Source: Rhodothermus sp.
GTDB taxonomy: Bacteria > Bacteroidota > Rhodothermia > Rhodothermales > Rhodothermaceae
Direction of reading: 5' to 3'
NCBI GenBank assembly: GCA_026989375.1
Contig: JALSJJ010000251.1
Location: 1-36,663 of the forward strand
DNA: 36,663 bases
Under the pieces are notes generated by a model. That model had not been told where the DNA came from, did no database searches, and saw only the letters and a list, made by a program, of their open reading frames with translations. A program made the position numbers and the translations under genes. This document shows positions 25,576-34,114 of this stretch, one piece after another; the first letter of the stretch is position 1, and each line of letters opens with the position of its first letter.

Positions 25576-25583
25576 CTATCATC

Positions 25584-25622
25584 TCCTCCGTCCTTCGGGC
25601 AGCTCCCCCTCAAAGGGGGAAC
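25584..25622 (-). repeat. Palindromic double-hairpin repeat, unit A
   Basis: Stem I pairs 25590-25593 with 25597-25600 (one G-U pair) and stem II pairs CCCCC (25605-25609) with GGGGG (25615-25619). It shares the order GTCC-loop-GGNC, AGCT, CCCCCTCAAAGGGGG with unit C. The strand is assigned by the orientation in which the unit ends in the G-rich arm and is tentative. Confidence 0.65.
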
Positions 25623-25694
25623 AAAACTTCTGATTGGGCCACGTAACGCTTACTCCGGCGCGCTTGCTCTATCTTCGGCAAAGCCTCTTGATGA

Positions 25695-25734
25695 AGTCCC
25701 CCCTCCCCTTTGGGGAGAGGGACAGGGGAGGGGC
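25695..25734. repeat. Palindromic repeat, unit B (variant)
   Basis: GTCCCCCCTCCCC and GGGGAGAGGGAC form a long near-perfect hairpin around TTT (25696-25722), followed by AGGGGAGGGGC. The composition and CCCCTTTGGGG core are close to units A and C but the arrangement differs. Confidence 0.6.
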
Positions 25735-25795
25735 TCAAATCAACCGCGTCCGATTAACCCAACCGCCGCCCCTGCAACACCTAACCAGAGAACTA

Positions 25796-25836
25796 CCCCC
25801 TCAGTCCTTTGGACAGCTCCCCCTCAAAGGGGGGCA
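25796..25836 (-). repeat. Palindromic double-hairpin repeat, unit C
   Basis: Stem I GTCC/GGAC pairs 25804-25807 with 25811-25814, and stem II CCCCC/GGGGG pairs 25819-25823 with 25829-25833. It is nearly identical to unit A over about 35 bases, but stem I is fully Watson-Crick. Confidence 0.65.
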
Positions 25837-25909
25837 GATTTTCTGGGATTCCATGGCAAGGCACATCCCGACGCCTACCCCAGAGACCAGGCAAAGCTTT
25901 CTTCCTTGC

Positions 25910-25935
25910 ATTCCCCTTCCCCACCGGGGAGGAGC
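25910..25935. repeat. Palindromic repeat, unit D (partial)
   Basis: CTTCCCC and GGGGAG flank ACC (about 25917-25932), giving one hairpin of the same C-rich/G-rich type without the GTCC stem. It is likely a degraded unit. Confidence 0.4.
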
Positions 25936-25999
25936 ACAAACCGGCCCACCTGATTAAATCGCTGGCTTTTTTCACTGCAAGCGTGAAGCCATAAAAAAT

Positions 26000-26045
26000 G
26001 CCCCCTCCAGTCGTCCTGCGACAGCCCTCCTCCAAGGGAGGCAAC
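26000..26045 (-). repeat. Palindromic double-hairpin repeat, unit E
   Basis: Stem I is GTCG/CGAC (26010-26013 with 26019-26022) and stem II CCTCC/GGAGG (26026-26030 with 26037-26041). Both stems differ in sequence from units A and C yet keep pairing. On the minus strand the unit ends in GGGGGC and is followed by ATTTTTTAT, so it could terminate transcription in that direction. Confidence 0.6.
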
Positions 26046-26371
26046 TTTTTTGCTTTTGAGACGCGATCGATTGCGGCATAACCGTTGGATGTCTATGGAG
26101 CGTTTTTGATAGCATTTCGCTTCCTCAGCGAGAGGAGCTACGTTCCGCCATCATTGCTATCGTCCCGGGCACCGGCCCACTGGCCAGGATCATGCCCAAG
26201 ACCCTTTAGGCTGGCTCCTCCACAAGCGGGCGTAGATTATCTGATTTCCGGCGCAATGGTCAACTTCAGATAGCCGGGGAGCAATCAGCTCCCATAAACG
26301 GAATTGCAGACTACAAGGAGGTAGCAGAAACCAGCAAAGCGCCCCGGGGTACATGCCAAAGAATTCGCAGC

Positions 26372-29300
26372 ATGACGATGGACACCCAGACCCACACAGC
26401 TACCGCTTTGCTACAGCAGCGGCTGGCCCGTACGCGTCGGCGGTTGTATGTAGCCCATCTGCTGCAAGGCAGCCTGCAGGCCGTTGGAGGGCTGACCCTG
26501 CTATGGGGTCTGGCGGTCCTATTGGAAGCCCTGCTGTGGCTTCCTACCGATCTGCGTACGGGAACCTTCTGGGGGCTTGTAGCCGGATCCATTGGATTGC
26601 TGGGCTGGACGATTGGCCGTCCATGGTTGCGGCTGCGTCGTCTGCGTAATGAACATCTGGCCCAGCAAATTGGCCAGCACTTTCCAGAGATTGCAGATCG
26701 TCTGGTCAATTTACTTCAGCTCGAAGCAGGCCGTCGGAGTACGGCTCCGGATGTATTACTACAACGCGCCCGTGCACAACTGGCCCAACAGATCGCTCCG
26801 GTACCCTTTGAGCAGATGGTCGTACTCCGTCCATCTCCCCGGCTTCTTTCGCTGACGCTGCTTCCGTTGCTACTCATGGGTACGCTGCTGTTACTTGCAC
26901 CCGATGTGTTCCGGGGTGCTTTTGCTCGACTCCTGACGCCGGGCCGCTCGTTCGAGCGCCCTCTGCCTTTCACACTGACAGTAACCCCGGGTACCACCAA
27001 GCTGGCCCGCGGTGATACGCTGCATATCACGGTCGCGCTTTCCGGTGCACAATGGCCTGCCCAACTCACGCTTCAGCTCCGCTATGTCGGAGAGGTGCGT
27101 GCTGAAACATTCTTGCTGACACCGGATACCGCGGGCTACGCCCGCTTTATGCTGCCCAACCTGCAACGTCCATTAACCTATCAGGTGGCGGCACCCCCGC
27201 TTACCTCCCCCTGGTACAGGGTGAGCCTCCAAGAGCGTCCCCTGGTCCGGCGCCTGCAACTAACGTTACACTATCCTGCCTATACGGGTCTGCCTGCGCA
27301 GACGCTTCCTCCTGACGTGGGCAACGTTTCAGCCCTGCCGGGCACCCGGATCAGCGTGGAGGTGCTGACCGGCGCGGCTCCTGTCGCTTCCGCTCGGCTG
27401 CACTTTGATGACGGAACTACCGTACCGCTGACGCTACGCGATAGCCTGGCTACCGGATCGTTCACGCTACGACGGCCTGGCCAGTATTGGATTGAACTGC
27501 GCACACCGGACAGCCTCACCAACCCTGAACCGGTGCGCTATACGCTGGAGCTGGTGCCAGACGATCCCCCCACGATTACGCTGCTCCAACCCGAAGCAAC
27601 CTACATGCTCGACGACGCCCTGCAGGCTCCGCTGCAGGTACGGGTACACGATGACTTTGGCTTTACAGCACTGCGACTCTACTGGCGCCTGGCCGAAAGC
27701 ACCTTCCGCATACCAGAAACCGACTTTTCCAGTCGGCCGCTCCCGCTGGCCACCCCCCGCCCCCTCAATCAAGAAATTCAGCAACTATGGGATCTACGCG
27801 CTGATGGCCTGGACCTGGTGCCCGGCGATGTGATCGAATATTACCTGCAAGTATGGGACAACGATCAGATCTCTGGTCCCAAGACAGCCCGCACGCCTCG
27901 CCAATACCTGCGACTTCCCTCATTGGCCGAACGGTATGAGATGCTGGACGCCGCCCAAGACGACGTTGCCGAGCGGCTGGAGTCGGTGCGTGAGCAGGCC
28001 GAACAGCTCCGCACCACCTTCCAGGAACTACGCCAGACCATCCAGCGCACCCAGCAGGCCGGATGGGACGAGCAACAACAGGCCGAACAGCTCCGCCGAC
28101 AGCAGGAGGCGCTTGAAACACAGGTAGAGACGCTTACCCGCCAGCTTGAGCAGATCACCCGCGAAATGGCCACCAACCGACTGGTCAGCGACGAAACGCT
28201 CGAGCTGTATCAGGAGCTGCAGCGGGTCATTCAGGAAATTCAATCTCCAGAACTACGCGAAGCGCTTGAAAAGCTACAGGAAGCGTTGCGATCGCTTGAC
28301 CTGCCCCGCATGCTGCAAAACATGGAGCAGGTCGCATTCAACGAGGCCCAATTTCGCGAGCGTATCGAGCGGGCCCTGGAGCTGTTTAAGCGCCTGCGTA
28401 CTCAGCAACAGCTTGAAGAGGCTGCCCGGCGCGCTGAGGCGCTGGCCCGCCTTCAGGAGCGCCTGGCCGAGCGTACTGCGCAGCTTGAGCGCCAGCAAAA
28501 CACCTTCCAAGCCGGATCGTCTGCCCCAGATACCACTGTCCGCTCCAATTCCGAAGTACTGGCTCGCCAGCAAGAACGGGCCAGTCAGGAAGCTCGCCAA
28601 CTGGAGGAACTGCTGGAAGCAGTGCAACGACAGATGGAGACGCTACGCGGGATGCCACGCCAGGCCATGGACTCCCTGCGTCAGCGCCTGCGCCAGCAGC
28701 AGCTCCCAGAACGGATGCAACAGAATGCCCGGCAGCTTCGGCAGGGCAATTTCTCCGGCGCGCGTCAGGAACAGCAACAGATGGAACAGCAGTTGGAACA
28801 GCTGGCCACGCGTCTGGAACACCTTAGACAGCAGCTGGAAGGTACGCAGCGCCAGATCAATGCGGCCGGCCTACGCCAGGCCCTGCGGCATGTGTTACTG
28901 CTTTCTGAATCACAGGAAGCATTGCGACACGAGGTGCAGGCCCTGCGGACAGAACGAGCCGCTGTTCCGATGGCCCGTCGTCAGGAACAACTGATGCAGG
29001 GCACTCGCACCGTCACCGATTCACTGCGCCAGCTTGCCCGCCGTATTCCCCAGATGGAACGTGCCGTGCAACAGACGGCTGTCGAGGCCATCCAGGCAAT
29101 GACGCATGCCATTACGAGGCTGACCGAAGGCAATACCCAGAGGGCTGGCAGCTACCAGACAGCCGCAATGATGCACCTGAACGAGCTGGCGCGCATGCTG
29201 GCCGACCTGCTTGATCAGCTCCAGCGTCAGCAAAGTATGGGAGCCCTGTCGCTGGGCCAAATGATCGAACAGCTCCAGCGCATGGCCGGCCAACAACAAC

Positions 29301-29806
29301 AGCTCAATGAGCAGATCCAGCAATTGCTCAACGATATTCAGGGAACCCGGCTGGTTACTGATCAACTCGAACGCATGCGCCAGCTCGCCCGTCAGCAGGA
29401 AGCAATCCGTCGCCAGCTACAGCAGCTCGCACGCAACCGCGAAGCCCGTCGGCGTCTGCTGGGCGACCTCGATGCACTGGCGCGCCAGATGGAAGAAACA
29501 GTTCAGGAGCTGCGACGCGGACAGATCAACCGCCAGACGATCGAACGTCAACGCCGGATTCTCATTCGCCTCCTTGAAGCCCAGCATTCCATCCGCGAGC
29601 AAGAACAGGAGCGCCGCCGCCAGAGCCGTCCGGGCGAAGACATTGTGCGCGAAAGCCCACCTGAACTGATACCCCGGCAGGAGCTCGACCGCCTGCGCCG
29701 CGCCCTGATCGACGCGCTCGAAAGTGGCTACGCGCCCGACTACGAAGCACTCATCAAACGCTACTTTGAACTGCTTGAGCGTATGCAGCGCTCAGACTAT
29801 CGCTAA
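26372..29806 (+). CDS. Giant DUF4175-family membrane protein with long Gln-rich coiled coil
   Basis: The 1144-residue protein starts at ATG 26372 (a second ATG two codons later). Two hydrophobic segments lie near residues 28-50 and 62-80 and a third near 153-172 (LSLTLLPLLLMGTLLLL). A beta-rich extracytoplasmic part follows (about 185-510), with Ig-like strands such as LTVTPGTTKLARGDTLHITV. From about 525 to the end the chain is almost all helical, very rich in Gln, Arg, Glu and Leu, and predicted coiled coil. This architecture matches DUF4175 proteins of Bacteroidota, whose function is not established. I know of frequent association with MoxR/VWA gene clusters, but none is present here. It stands alone, preceded by the gene-free tract and with no clear terminator. 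Confidence 0.88.
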   Translation: MTMDTQTHTATALLQQRLARTRRRLYVAHLLQGSLQAVGGLTLLWGLAVLLEALLWLPTDLRTGTFWGLVAGSIGLLGWTIGRPWLRLRRLRNEHLAQQIGQHFPEIADRLVNLLQLEAGRRSTAPDVLLQRARAQLAQQIAPVPFEQMVVLRPSPRLLSLTLLPLLLMGTLLLLAPDVFRGAFARLLTPGRSFERPLPFTLTVTPGTTKLARGDTLHITVALSGAQWPAQLTLQLRYVGEVRAETFLLTPDTAGYARFMLPNLQRPLTYQVAAPPLTSPWYRVSLQERPLVRRLQLTLHYPAYTGLPAQTLPPDVGNVSALPGTRISVEVLTGAAPVASARLHFDDGTTVPLTLRDSLATGSFTLRRPGQYWIELRTPDSLTNPEPVRYTLELVPDDPPTITLLQPEATYMLDDALQAPLQVRVHDDFGFTALRLYWRLAESTFRIPETDFSSRPLPLATPRPLNQEIQQLWDLRADGLDLVPGDVIEYYLQVWDNDQISGPKTARTPRQYLRLPSLAERYEMLDAAQDDVAERLESVREQAEQLRTTFQELRQTIQRTQQAGWDEQQQAEQLRRQQEALETQVETLTRQLEQITREMATNRLVSDETLELYQELQRVIQEIQSPELREALEKLQEALRSLDLPRMLQNMEQVAFNEAQFRERIERALELFKRLRTQQQLEEAARRAEALARLQERLAERTAQLERQQNTFQAGSSAPDTTVRSNSEVLARQQERASQEARQLEELLEAVQRQMETLRGMPRQAMDSLRQRLRQQQLPERMQQNARQLRQGNFSGARQEQQQMEQQLEQLATRLEHLRQQLEGTQRQINAAGLRQALRHVLLLSESQEALRHEVQALRTERAAVPMARRQEQLMQGTRTVTDSLRQLARRIPQMERAVQQTAVEAIQAMTHAITRLTEGNTQRAGSYQTAAMMHLNELARMLADLLDQLQRQQSMGALSLGQMIEQLQRMAGQQQQLNEQIQQLLNDIQGTRLVTDQLERMRQLARQQEAIRRQLQQLARNREARRRLLGDLDALARQMEETVQELRRGQINRQTIERQRRILIRLLEAQHSIREQEQERRRQSRPGEDIVRESPPELIPRQELDRLRRALIDALESGYAPDYEALIKRYFELLERMQRSDYR

Positions 29807-29942
29807 AGCAAGGGAATACCCCTACCCGCCTGTCAGCGTCAGGCTGTCAGCGACGTGCCTCGACATCAATTACACCTGTTCCCCTTTTCCACTGCGACCT
29901 GCCAGTAGCATTAGCTGTTCGCGTATTTTTGTAGTTCGGCTT

Positions 29943-31088
29943 CTACAGCCGGTAGAATTGTTTGCCGGCCAGCTGGCGCACCAGTCCCTTGAATTCGAGC
30001 TGCAGGAGATAGACCAGTGCGGTCGAGGGGTCCAGTCCGGTACGCTCACACAGCACGTCGATGTGGAGAGGTTCTGGCTCCAGCGCCTCATAAAGTTGTT
30101 GTTCCAAGCCACTCAGCGAGGGTGGCGATGGCGGCCTTGATGTTGCCGATGCACTGCCCATGCCCAGCACCTCCAACACATCGTCCGGTGAGCAAACGAG
30201 CCTGGCCAGACTATCGCGAATGAGCCGGTTCGTACCGGCACTGGCTGGATTGTGCAGAGCCCCGGGGATGGCCAGTACGTCGCGATCTTGCTCCAAAGCC
30301 AGACGCGCGGTGATGAGCGCGCCTCCCCGTTCGTAGGCTTCGACGATAAGCACAGCCCGTGCCAACCCGCTGATCAGTCGATTGCGACGGGGAAAGTTCG
30401 GTGCATCGGGTGCCGCGCCCAACGGAAGCTCGGAAAGGAGTGCTCCCTGGGTCATAATGGCCTGCGCCAGACGCGCATGCCGTGCGGGGTAGAAGCGATC
30501 GACTCCAGAACCCAGCACAGCCAACGTGCGACCACCAGCTTCTAACGCCCCCCGATGAGCAGCCGCATCGATGCCATAGGCCAGGCCGCTGATCACCGTT
30601 ACTCCTTCTTGCGCCAGCGCAGCAGCAAACTGGCGGGCCGTCCGCAACCCGTAATCGGTGGGACGTCGCGTGCCCACAATGGCCACTGCGTTGCTGTCCT
30701 CGGGCGCAAGCGTCCCTCGTACCCAGAGCAAAGCCGGCGGGTCGTAGATCTGGCGCAACAACGAAGGGAAACGTGCATCCCAGGCCGGGATCAAGGTGGC
30801 ACCCACGCGCTCGGCCCGTTCAAACTGGGCATCAACCGCATCCCAGTCGTCAAAAGAGGCGATGCGACGGGCCGTCTGCGCACCAATACCCGGTACTTGC
30901 ACCAGGGCAGCCACCGAGGCCTGCAGGGCAGCCTGTGCCGAACCAAAACGAGCCAGTAATGCCCGAATACGGCCAGGTCCTACGCCCGGCACCAGCGTCA
31001 GTGCCACCAACGCTCGAAGCTCCTCAGCCGGATCGTCCGGCGCGATATCGAACGCTGATTCCTCAAACAGAAATGGTTCGTCGGGCAC
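29943..31088 (-). CDS. dprA: DNA-processing protein DprA
   Basis: The 381-residue protein binds incoming single-stranded DNA during natural transformation and loads RecA. It has an N-terminal helix-hairpin-helix-like region (LTLVPGVGPGRIRALLARFG and LVQVPGIGAQTARRIA, residues about 30-80). The Rossmann-type DprA domain follows, with AIVGTRRPTDYG, ISGLAYGIDAAAHRGAL, SELPLGAAPDAPNFPRRNR and AYERGGALITA. The C-terminal winged-helix part (about 315-381) ends KGLVRQLAGKQFYRL. The start is GTG at 31088. It follows obg by 41 bases on the same strand, so the two probably share a message. Presence of dprA hints at competence or a related DNA-uptake function, though the gene is widespread in bacteria not shown to be competent. 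Confidence 0.95.
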   Translation of the reverse strand: MPDEPFLFEESAFDIAPDDPAEELRALVALTLVPGVGPGRIRALLARFGSAQAALQASVAALVQVPGIGAQTARRIASFDDWDAVDAQFERAERVGATLIPAWDARFPSLLRQIYDPPALLWVRGTLAPEDSNAVAIVGTRRPTDYGLRTARQFAAALAQEGVTVISGLAYGIDAAAHRGALEAGGRTLAVLGSGVDRFYPARHARLAQAIMTQGALLSELPLGAAPDAPNFPRRNRLISGLARAVLIVEAYERGGALITARLALEQDRDVLAIPGALHNPASAGTNRLIRDSLARLVCSPDDVLEVLGMGSASATSRPPSPPSLSGLEQQLYEALEPEPLHIDVLCERTGLDPSTALVYLLQLEFKGLVRQLAGKQFYRL

Positions 31089-31129
31089 GATCTACTTTTT
31101 TCCATAAAGACCCCGACCGGCGGTGTCTG

Positions 31130-32152
31130 TTACGTGGTTGTCTCAGCTCCCGCTTGCACCGCTTGCAGTTGCTGCCAGAGTCCTTCCTTCAGCGCTTCCA
31201 GCCCGATCCGGGCCACCGCGCTGATCGGATAGATCGGCACATCTTCCGGTAGCTCGGCCTTTACCTCAGCCATCCGGCCTGCTCGCTCCGGCTCCGGCAC
31301 CAGATCCAGCTTGGTCAGCGCAATGGCCCGGGGTTTTTTGAGCAGGGCCGGATTGAATGCCTCCAGCTCACCCAGCAGCGTCTGATAAACGCGACCGGGG
31401 GCTTCCTCAACGACAGGAATGACAAACAACAGAATAGCGTTGCGTTCAATATGCTTCAGAAAGCGAATACCCAGCCCTCGCCCCTCATGAGCTCCTTCAA
31501 TGATGCCGGGCAGGTCGGCCATCACAAAGGAGCGGAATTCCCCTACGTACACCATCCCCAGCGCAGGCTCCAGCGTGGTAAACGGGTAATCCGCAATCTT
31601 TGGGCGGGCGGCAGAAATGGCCGAAATCAGCGTACTCTTACCTGCATTGGGGAATCCCACCAGACCTACGTCGGCCAGCAGCTTCAGCTCCAGCGTGATG
31701 TTTTTCTCCTCGCCGGGTTCGCCAGGCTGGGCATAAAGCGGCGCCTGGTTTGTGGACGACTTGAAATGGGCATTCCCCTTGCCTCCTCGTCCTCCCCGGG
31801 CCAGCAGCAAGCGCTGACCCGGCCGAAGCACTTCGCCAATGACCTCACCCGTCTCCGTAATCTTGGCCACCGTACCCAGCGGTACCCGAAGGATCACATC
31901 GCGGCCGTTTCGACCTTTTTTGTTTTTACCGGAACCCGGCTTCCCGTCTTCAGCAAAGTGGTGACGGTTGTATCGCAAATCCAACAACGTATACAGATGG
32001 GGATCTCCTTCCAGATAGACCGAACCCCCATCGCCGCCATCACCGCCAGCCGGACCCCCTTTAGGAACGTACTTCTCCCGTCGGAACGCGACAGCACCCG
32101 CACCGCCCTTCCCGCTTCGTACCGTAATGGTAACGTAATCGACAAACTTCAT
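31130..32152 (-). CDS. obg: Obg-family GTPase
   Basis: From the ATG at 32152, preceded by GGGAAGG, the protein has 340 residues. Obg GTPases act in large ribosomal subunit assembly and stress control. The glycine-rich Obg fold occupies residues 1-157 (VRSGKGGAGAVAFRREKYVP, GGPAGGDGGDGG, ARGGRGGKGNAHF). The G domain follows, with G1 GFPNAGKST (166-174), G3 DLPG and G4 TKLD. It ends about residue 335 without the extra C-terminal domain of some Obg proteins. The frame also extends to 32254, but the family always begins MKFVDYV or similar. It is divergent from rnhA across 85 bases, which must contain both promoters; I could not pick out convincing elements there. Confidence 0.96.
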   Translation of the reverse strand: MKFVDYVTITVRSGKGGAGAVAFRREKYVPKGGPAGGDGGDGGSVYLEGDPHLYTLLDLRYNRHHFAEDGKPGSGKNKKGRNGRDVILRVPLGTVAKITETGEVIGEVLRPGQRLLLARGGRGGKGNAHFKSSTNQAPLYAQPGEPGEEKNITLELKLLADVGLVGFPNAGKSTLISAISAARPKIADYPFTTLEPALGMVYVGEFRSFVMADLPGIIEGAHEGRGLGIRFLKHIERNAILLFVIPVVEEAPGRVYQTLLGELEAFNPALLKKPRAIALTKLDLVPEPERAGRMAEVKAELPEDVPIYPISAVARIGLEALKEGLWQQLQAVQAGAETTT

Positions 32153-32237
32153 CGCCTTCCCTGCGTTCGTTTTGCATGCTGCTGAACGCCTAGCCGCTGA
32201 CGAAGTTTTACCGGTCTGCAAAAGCCTTATTGACCCC

Positions 32238-32732
32238 ATGAGCTCCCCGCGCAAACACGTGGTGATCTACACAGATGGCGCCTGTAGCGGCAATCCCGGC
32301 CCGGGGGGCTGGGCAGCCCTTCTGCGCTATAATCAGCATGAAAAAGTATTGACCGGGACAGCGGCACATGCGACCAACAATCGCATGGAGCTCACCGCCG
32401 TCATTGAAGCCCTGCGGGCGCTGAAAGAACCCTGTCAGGTGGATCTTTACACGGACAGCAACTACATCGTACGTGCCTTTCAAAAGGGCTGGCTGGAACG
32501 ATGGCAACGCAATGGATGGCGCACGTCCCGCAAACAACCCGTTGAAAACCAGGACCTGTGGCGTCAGCTGCTGGAACTCACGCGCCGGCATGACGTGCGT
32601 TTTCTGAAAGTGAAAGGGCATGCCGACGATCCGCTGAATAACCGGGTCGATCGGCTGGCTGTTGAAGCGATGCGCCGCGCTCGCCTCCATCCCCCACCCG
32701 CTGATCCATCGACGCCGACGGCTGCGGAATAG
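32238..32732 (+). CDS. rnhA: Ribonuclease HI
   Basis: The enzyme removes RNA from RNA-DNA hybrids. From the ATG at 32238 it has 164 residues and the full catalytic set: Asp13 in YTDGACSGNPGPGGW, Glu51 in NNRMELTAV, Asp73 in YTDSNYIV, His128 in VKGHAD and Asp138 in NNRVDRLA. The basic handle region GWLERWQRNGWRTSRKQPV is present, as in E. coli RNase HI. A longer frame from 32172 would add 22 residues unlike the family. Only three bases separate its stop from the Mut7-C gene, so the two are probably co-translated. Confidence 0.97.
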   Translation: MSSPRKHVVIYTDGACSGNPGPGGWAALLRYNQHEKVLTGTAAHATNNRMELTAVIEALRALKEPCQVDLYTDSNYIVRAFQKGWLERWQRNGWRTSRKQPVENQDLWRQLLELTRRHDVRFLKVKGHADDPLNNRVDRLAVEAMRRARLHPPPADPSTPTAAE

Positions 32733-32735
32733 ACC

Positions 32736-33488
32736 ATGCGCACGCTCTGGCTTCGATTTTATGCCAGCCTGAACGACTTTCTGCCCACTCGTTGGAAGCA
32801 ACGCACATTCAAGCTGGGTTTTCTTGGAAGCCCCACGGTTCGGGAGCTCCTGGTGCAGCTTAATGTACCCCCTCCGGAGGTTGCCCTGATTCTGAGCGAC
32901 GGACGGCCTGTCGACTTTGACTACCGCCCGAAGGAAGGTGAGCGGTTGAGTTTCTACCCGATCTTCTACCATCTACTGCCAGCCACGCCTCTCCACACGC
33001 TCCCCTCGGAGCGTCCTCCACGCTTCCTGCTCGATACCCATCTGGGACGGCTGGCTCGCTATCTTCGAATGCTGGGCTTCGACGCAGCACACCTATCGGA
33101 TCCAGATCCAGGTGATGCCGCATTGGCTCGCCAGGCAGGCGAAGATGGTCGGGTGCTGTTAACACGAGACCGGCGTCTTCTGGCCCGTAAGGCCGTCCGC
33201 TATGGGTATTTCGTGCGGGCCACCGTGCCGAAGGCACAACTGATAGAGGTGCTGGATCGCTTCGATCTGCACGCTCTTGTCGATCCATTCAGCCGGTGCA
33301 TGTGCTGCAACGTACCGCTGGAACCTGCCGATGCAGAAGCCGTGGCCGACCGACTACCACCGGACGTACGTGCCCGATACCCTGTGTTTTACTACTGTCC
33401 GGCCTGTGAACGCATCTACTGGGAAGGCTCGCATCATGCCCGCATGCAGCGACTGATCCATCAGGTCGTGCGCGGCCACACCTCCTGA
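32736..33488 (+). CDS. Mut7-C RNase-domain protein with N-terminal ubiquitin-like domain
   Basis: The 250-residue protein has a ThiS/MoaD-like ubiquitin fold at residues 1-80 (LWLRFYASLNDFL, VRELLVQLNVPPPEVALIL). The Mut7-C domain runs from about 95 to 250. It opens RFLLDTHLGRLARYLRMLGFD, with Asp100 as a likely metal ligand, continues RVLLTRDRRLL (Asp145) and ends with a zinc-ribbon pair CMCC (188-191) and CPAC (221-224). Mut7-C is a PIN-like nuclease fold named after C. elegans MUT-7; bacterial members are poorly studied. The gene starts three bases after rnhA, and its end overlaps the convergent YigZ gene by 28 bases. Confidence 0.9.
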   Translation: MRTLWLRFYASLNDFLPTRWKQRTFKLGFLGSPTVRELLVQLNVPPPEVALILSDGRPVDFDYRPKEGERLSFYPIFYHLLPATPLHTLPSERPPRFLLDTHLGRLARYLRMLGFDAAHLSDPDPGDAALARQAGEDGRVLLTRDRRLLARKAVRYGYFVRATVPKAQLIEVLDRFDLHALVDPFSRCMCCNVPLEPADAEAVADRLPPDVRARYPVFYYCPACERIYWEGSHHARMQRLIHQVVRGHTS

Positions 33489-34099
33489 GGCGTACACTGT
33501 CCACGCCCGGCCAACACCTCGACAAATGCTTCTGCAAAAGCAGGCGCCTTCGAACGCGGCACTTCAACAAGCAATTCGGTTTCGGTATCATAGCGGGTTT
33601 CGCCAATGCGGGCTCCGGTACGCTCAATCAACCGCATCACCGGCGCTGTGTCGCTGTAGGCAAAGCGCAACCGAAAACGTACGGTGACAACGCGTTCAGC
33701 CACCGGTGCCTGGTCCAGTGCACGTGCCGCCGCTTCGCCATAGGCCCGGATCAGTCCCCCACGTCCCAGCCTGGTGCCCCCAAAATAGCGTGTCACCACC
33801 ACCAGCGTATTCGTCAGTTGGCGCGCTTCAATCTGCCGCAGGATAGGAAGTCCGGCTGTCCCGGAAGGCTCTCCATCATCATGGTAACGAAACACCTCAC
33901 CCTGCACTCCCAAGCGATAGGCTGTGCAGTGATGCGTAGCGGCGTGCTCTCGACGGCGCACCGTTACAATGGCTGCCGCGGCTTCTGCCTCGGTCTCTAC
34001 CGGAAAAACCTCGGCAATAAAACGAGAGCCCTTTACGCGCAGCTCAGCCCGTGCTGTGCCGGCCACCACCCGATACGTATCACTTGCATTGCTGTTCAT
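33461..34099 (-). CDS. YigZ/IMPACT-family protein
   Basis: From the ATG at 34099 the protein has 212 residues; a TTG at 34114 is possible. The UPF0029 N-terminal domain carries the family core: VKGSRFIAEVFPVETE, HHCTAYRLG, DDGEPSGTAGLPIL and NTLVVVTRYFGGTRLGRGGLIRAY. A C-terminal ferredoxin-like part (about 135-205) follows. Eukaryotic IMPACT binds Gcn1 and dampens Gcn2 signalling, and E. coli YigZ has been structurally characterised, but the bacterial role is not established. Its last 28 bases overlap the convergent Mut7-C gene, so no terminator lies between them. Confidence 0.93.
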   Translation of the reverse strand: MNSNASDTYRVVAGTARAELRVKGSRFIAEVFPVETEAEAAAAIVTVRRREHAATHHCTAYRLGVQGEVFRYHDDGEPSGTAGLPILRQIEARQLTNTLVVVTRYFGGTRLGRGGLIRAYGEAAARALDQAPVAERVVTVRFRLRFAYSDTAPVMRLIERTGARIGETRYDTETELLVEVPRSKAPAFAEAFVEVLAGRGQCTPQEVWPRTT

Positions 34100-34114
34100 A
34101 ACAGGGACGTGCAA

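Larger units (their letters stand above)
24921..26371. other. Gene-free tract of about 1.45 kb
   Basis: No intact gene is visible. About 24921-25140 holds the presumed glgA upstream region and a small GAGGGG/CCCCTC hairpin near 24968-24990. About 25192-25575 reads like a decayed coding remnant on the minus strand. About 25584-26045 holds five related palindromic repeat units. About 26050-26371 is featureless apart from a 6-bp hairpin (26277-26293) and an AAGGAGG (26315-26321) that no start codon follows at the right distance. Confidence 0.7.

Noticed and set aside
25489-25957. Overlapping plus-strand frames of 107 and 154 codons
   Set aside because: They read through the palindromic repeats and give low-complexity Pro-rich products with no start signal.
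25584-26045. CRISPR-like array in the repeat cluster
   Set aside because: Units are unequal in length and spacing (about 55 to 110 bases or more), differ in sequence, and have no cas genes nearby.
26315-26321. Strong Shine-Dalgarno-like AAGGAGG
   Set aside because: No ATG, GTG or TTG follows at 5-10 bases, and the DUF4175 start is about 50 bases away. I find no small ORF that uses it.
29924-29931. Exact TATTTTTG promoter element on the plus strand
   Set aside because: Only dprA on the opposite strand lies downstream, and there is no -33 element. It may be chance; an antisense transcript cannot be excluded.
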